64,000 nucleotides of DNA from the NCBI RefSeq assembly GCF_001949145.1, contig NW_019091362.1, positions 2,171,283-2,235,282 of the forward strand, written 5' to 3'. The notes below the pieces were generated by a model. That model made no database searches. It was not told the origin of the DNA and worked only from the letters and a program-made list of their open reading frames with translations. A program made the position numbers and the translations under genes. Of the stretch, positions 60,858 through 64,000 are shown one piece after another (position 1 is the first letter of the stretch; each line of letters begins with the position of its first letter). Source of the stretch: Acanthaster planci (Eukaryota; Echinodermata; Asteroidea; Valvatida; Acanthasteridae).

Positions 60858-62278
60858 CTTTTTTTTTTCTTTTTACAATATAGGTTTATAAATAACATAA
60901 TTGTTCTAGATGTATTCATTTTATTATTTCCAAAAGTGTGCATCTGTAAAAAAAAAAATACTGAATATAAGATGCAGAGCTATCCAAAGAGGTATGTGCC
61001 ATCAATTTGTGCCAGACTGTTTGAATGGACATAATGTAACGCGAGTTACCGACATATGCTCTCTGAATTTACCTATTTATTGTCAACTTTGACATGGTTA
61101 ACTTGCAAGTCATAACCCATTGTCAATTCAAGGTAGGAAAAGTCTTATCCAGATTGCCTAGTATGAGGAGACTTTACAAAAGAGGCTTTCACAGAATTCA
61201 CCATGTCCTTTTTTCGTAATGCGAGTTACCGAAATTAAACGATTCCAGAATCTCAAAATGTTTGTCCTTTTTTCTAAATTCATTTAGTTGGTCAATGTCT
61301 ACTCTACCACAGTGACAAAAAGAAACTTGTAGTTGCTAACAATTACAGAGATATACATGTAGTAATTTTTCTCATCAGTCCCCCAGTTTTGCTCTTAAAA
61401 TCTCCCCTCCATTGTCTGCAACTCTGAAACCCGCAGTGCATGTCATAGGGACTGATTTTTGTATACCGACTTTCAACGGTCTATCATCGTCAGATTATAA
61501 ACATTCTCTGTAAATCGACGATTTTAATGATTCACCGACCCTTTGCAAGTAATCTCAGAAAGGCAAACCTTGATTCTCGTATCTAATTACCGAGACAGAA
61601 AGTGCAATCTGTGTTCTTATTCCTCCGTGCTTACACCAAGTCCATTGAGGATGTCGAGTTCCATCCGAGAGAATACGCATATTTAACAATTCCCATCTAA
61701 TCACCGTTTTCAGAATTTAATTATATATACGTTCATGGGGTTAGCCCTCTGCAGTTTGTCAGGTTATGATCATAAATGTATTTAACTCTTGAAATTGTTA
61801 CTTTAAAACAAATCCACTTCTTCGGAGAGAAGTTAGTATTACATCTTAAAATTCTTCCTTACGTCAATACCCATCATCTGTAGTAGTTATTAATCTGTTT
61901 TATTAGCCGTGAAAATCCACATGTTGATTTTACTTGTTAACCATAGTGTACTATTTTTTACAGGGTTCAAGGAACAAGCCAATTTTGGACATTTCGAGGG
62001 GATAAATATCTTTTTAAACAAGCTATCGATTAAAGTGGACCCACCACAGTGATACCAAATTTATCAGACAAGCAACATCGTGCAATTGAAACTCACATTT
62101 TACACGAGTACTCGAAATGGGACTAGAAAGATACTGTGGGACTGTGCATGTGCTACATACGCACTTTAAAAAAAAATAACGGGAAGTCCTCTCTTGTGCA
62201 TTACAGATTATAATTCGAAATATACTGTCGCAACTGCTACACTCAGGTAGTTTTACTGTAAATATACTCTCTCAATGC

Positions 62279-62579
62279 AAAAGAGTGAAAATCTTACTCT
62301 CCAAAAGGAGCGAGTCTCGTATAAAACCTCCCCAAAAGAGTGGAACCAACCTAAAACAAAAAAGTTCAAAATAAAACACTCCGAAAGAGTGAAGTTTCCA
62401 CTTTTTTAAGGAGGCACATGGGAAACAATTCCATCAAAGGATTGTCCTTCACATGGTTCTTGACTTGGAGTGATTTTCAAGCTGTCAGAAGTGGTTTCAC
62501 TCTATGTGGCTTTCGCTCTGAACTTGAAATGGTTTTAAATGGGTCTCGTTCTTTTGGAGAGTGAGTTTTTCAATCTTTT
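62279..62579. mobile_element. Foldback MITE-like element with about 50-bp inverted ends
   Basis: The left end (62279-62328) and the reverse complement of the right end (about 62531-62579) share AAAAGA-TTGAAAA, CTCTCCAAAAG, and AAAACC in the same order with roughly 80% identity. The motif CTCC-N-AAAGAGTG recurs inside the left half (near 62299, 62328 and 62380). No transposase ORF is present, as expected for a non-autonomous element of about 300 bp. Target duplication not clear. Confidence -1.
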
Positions 62580-64000
62580 GCCTTTAAACTACTAGAGAAT
62601 ACAAAACACACCCTAACTCCGTTTAGCGAAGCCAAAATGTGTAAAAAAATAAAATACAGGTTGGTCAATTCGTTGTTAGTTTTTGCCATCCAGTGTCAAT
62701 CTGAAACAGTTCTTTCACAAAACAGTAAGGTTTTTTATGTGACTTGTTTGCATAGCAGATTGGAATGGGTCGATACCAATGGTCAGCTTTAAATAGAGCT
62801 AGTACAATGGCCTTTGTTCGTTGTCAAGATCAGTTATTTACAAGCAAGCCACAATCACTTCATATGCACTCCCATTTACTCGAGTTCGCACCCCTGGAGG
62901 CCGGAAGGCTAAATAATTATGCAGAGCCCCGAGTTTGAGCCCTTTGTCGACTTATCGAAAGGTGTAGTTCAAAGTTGTGAAACACAGGGTCTGAATATAA
63001 ACATGACCTATGGTTGTGATATACAATCGAACATGTGCCTTTGAAAGAATACATGTGCCTCTGTTTAGAACAATAAAATTGCTCAATCCCTCTGGTAGAG
63101 AGCATGAGATGTATAAGCCATACCATGTCCCTGGATCGTGAACAATCAGTTACAAACAGTTCGTCCCTGCATATCATGCGTATTCACTATGCTCATAACA
63201 CAAAATGTAGCCTACCTGGTCACGACTCACTGTGCCTGCGAGTCACATAAACATGGCTTCACCGTTCATACTAACTGACTGGGCATAAATTCGGATTGCT
63301 AACCGAGGCAAGGTGTGGGGGCAAGGGCTGGTGAAGTTCGAGAGACAACGTAAAATCCAAAGTACAGCTTAACGCCATTCAACGTCAGAGGTGGAAAATC
63401 ACAACATCGTGCGCTTGTGTTATAACCACGCACTTACGAGTAATGCACTTTACACAATAAGTACTGTACATGTACGCACCCTCAACTTCCCCGTACTGCC
63501 TTCTCCATGCAGAGCGCTGCCAGGAGTTTGATAATTTCGTCTGTTTGCTTTCCAACACGACCCGAAGTTAACCTATGGACCTTCACATTTTGACCCGGAA
63601 TACAGTGGCACGAGATATCTTGAGTTCAATCCAGTTCGCTGTAACCTGCTTACACGCAGCCCATTATACAAAACGTTACAAACCGTGCTCCGGCTGAATC
63701 AATGACTACGCGTGGAATGTCATCGTCATCGGAAATTTTCGACGAATAGGGCAAGGGACAGCCGTGGCCAGGGGGTCACAGGATCGCGGGTTTGCTCATT
63801 CATTCTCTGACCCTAAAATGACGAATCAGGCCTTCTCTATGGAAACTGCAAGAGCCAACGGAAACAAACCGGGACGCATGTACATGTACATACGGAACGC
63901 CGAATGTACCAAAATATGATGTTACTCTGTGAAAGTAGTTTGATCGTGTCCTCAATCTATTATGTGATGTTGTCAAACCATTATGTGATGTCAATCCATT

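Larger units (their letters stand above)
59711..61232 (+). repeat. Dispersed GTAAC-GCGA-GTTAC dyad motif, four copies
   Basis: Copies at 59711-59725 (GTAGTGCGAGTTACC), 59876-59888 (GTAACGCGAGTTA), 61036-61052 (GTAACGCGAGTTACCGA) and 61216-61232 (GTAATGCGAGTTACCGA). All are in the same orientation within 1.5 kb and bracket the broken ORF. The full form is a dyad with 5-bp arms GTAAC/GTTAC around GCGA. I noticed no others elsewhere in the window, though I did not count exhaustively. They may be protein-binding sites of a decayed mobile element or remnants of a diverged tandem repeat. Confidence -1.
59127..64000. other. 5' flank of the nuclear receptor gene
   Basis: No additional gene is supported. 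The flank contains the CRE and dyad described separately, four copies of a GTAAC-GCGA-GTTAC-type motif (59711-61232), a broken transposon-type ORF (60743-60857), an A/T simple repeat (60584-60630), and a foldback element (62279-62579). Untranslated upstream exons of the receptor could lie here but cannot be recognised by eye. Confidence -1.

Noticed and set aside
1-64000. CRISPR arrays, rRNA genes and complete tRNA genes
   Set aside because: No regularly spaced repeat-spacer array, no rRNA core sequence, and no foldable cloverleaf was seen. The B-box and A-box matches lack partners.

Overview
This is a eukaryotic genome window, most likely from a marine invertebrate. The evidence is an intron-rich gene with GT-AG junctions, many short foldback (MITE-like) elements, AT-rich intergenic DNA, recurrent TACATGTA-type palindromes, and a 97-base run of N (an assembly gap). 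The sequence alone does not fix the phylum. An echinoderm or other deuterostome invertebrate is my first guess and a mollusc is possible.

One protein-coding gene is well supported. It lies on the minus strand, with seven coding exons between 59126 (ATG) and 49075 (stop). All six introns are GT-AG and the phases join without a break into a 450-residue protein. It is a subfamily 1 nuclear receptor that most resembles PPAR (NR1C): a short Ser/Asp-rich N-terminus, a C4-C4 DNA-binding domain with P-box EGCKG, a hinge reading [12 protein letters not shown], a complete ligand-binding domain, and an AF-2 helix LMKEVY. Two things are odd. The D-box loop of the second finger is C-X7-C, where most receptors have X5 and vertebrate PPARs have X3. 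Two of the four polar pocket residues that anchor acidic ligands in PPAR also appear to be replaced.

Layout: 1-49074 is about 49 kb lying 3' of the receptor with no gene I can support. It holds dispersed MITEs (near 16.5, 23.8, 25.7, 35.5, 40.7 and 43.4 kb), a few GC/CpG-rich blocks, a tRNA-like fragment, and one possible orphan exon with a good splice donor. From 47547 to 48778 there is a truncated MITE, the assembly gap, and a foldback element of about 1.08 kb whose long inverted arms are built from a motif repeating at about 30 bp, with another MITE nested in its core. From 49075 to 59126 is the receptor gene; its introns carry MITEs, a 55-bp direct repeat pair and a DR1-type hormone response element. 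From 59127 to 64000 is the 5' flank, with a consensus cAMP response element, a region containing a repeated GTAAC-GCGA-GTTAC dyad and a broken transposon-type ORF, and another foldback element.

The best candidates for something undescribed are the receptor's X7 D-box with its altered pocket, the foldback element with motif-array arms, and the dyad array linked to the broken ORF upstream of the receptor. No database search was possible. Family names rest on motifs and hand alignment from memory.
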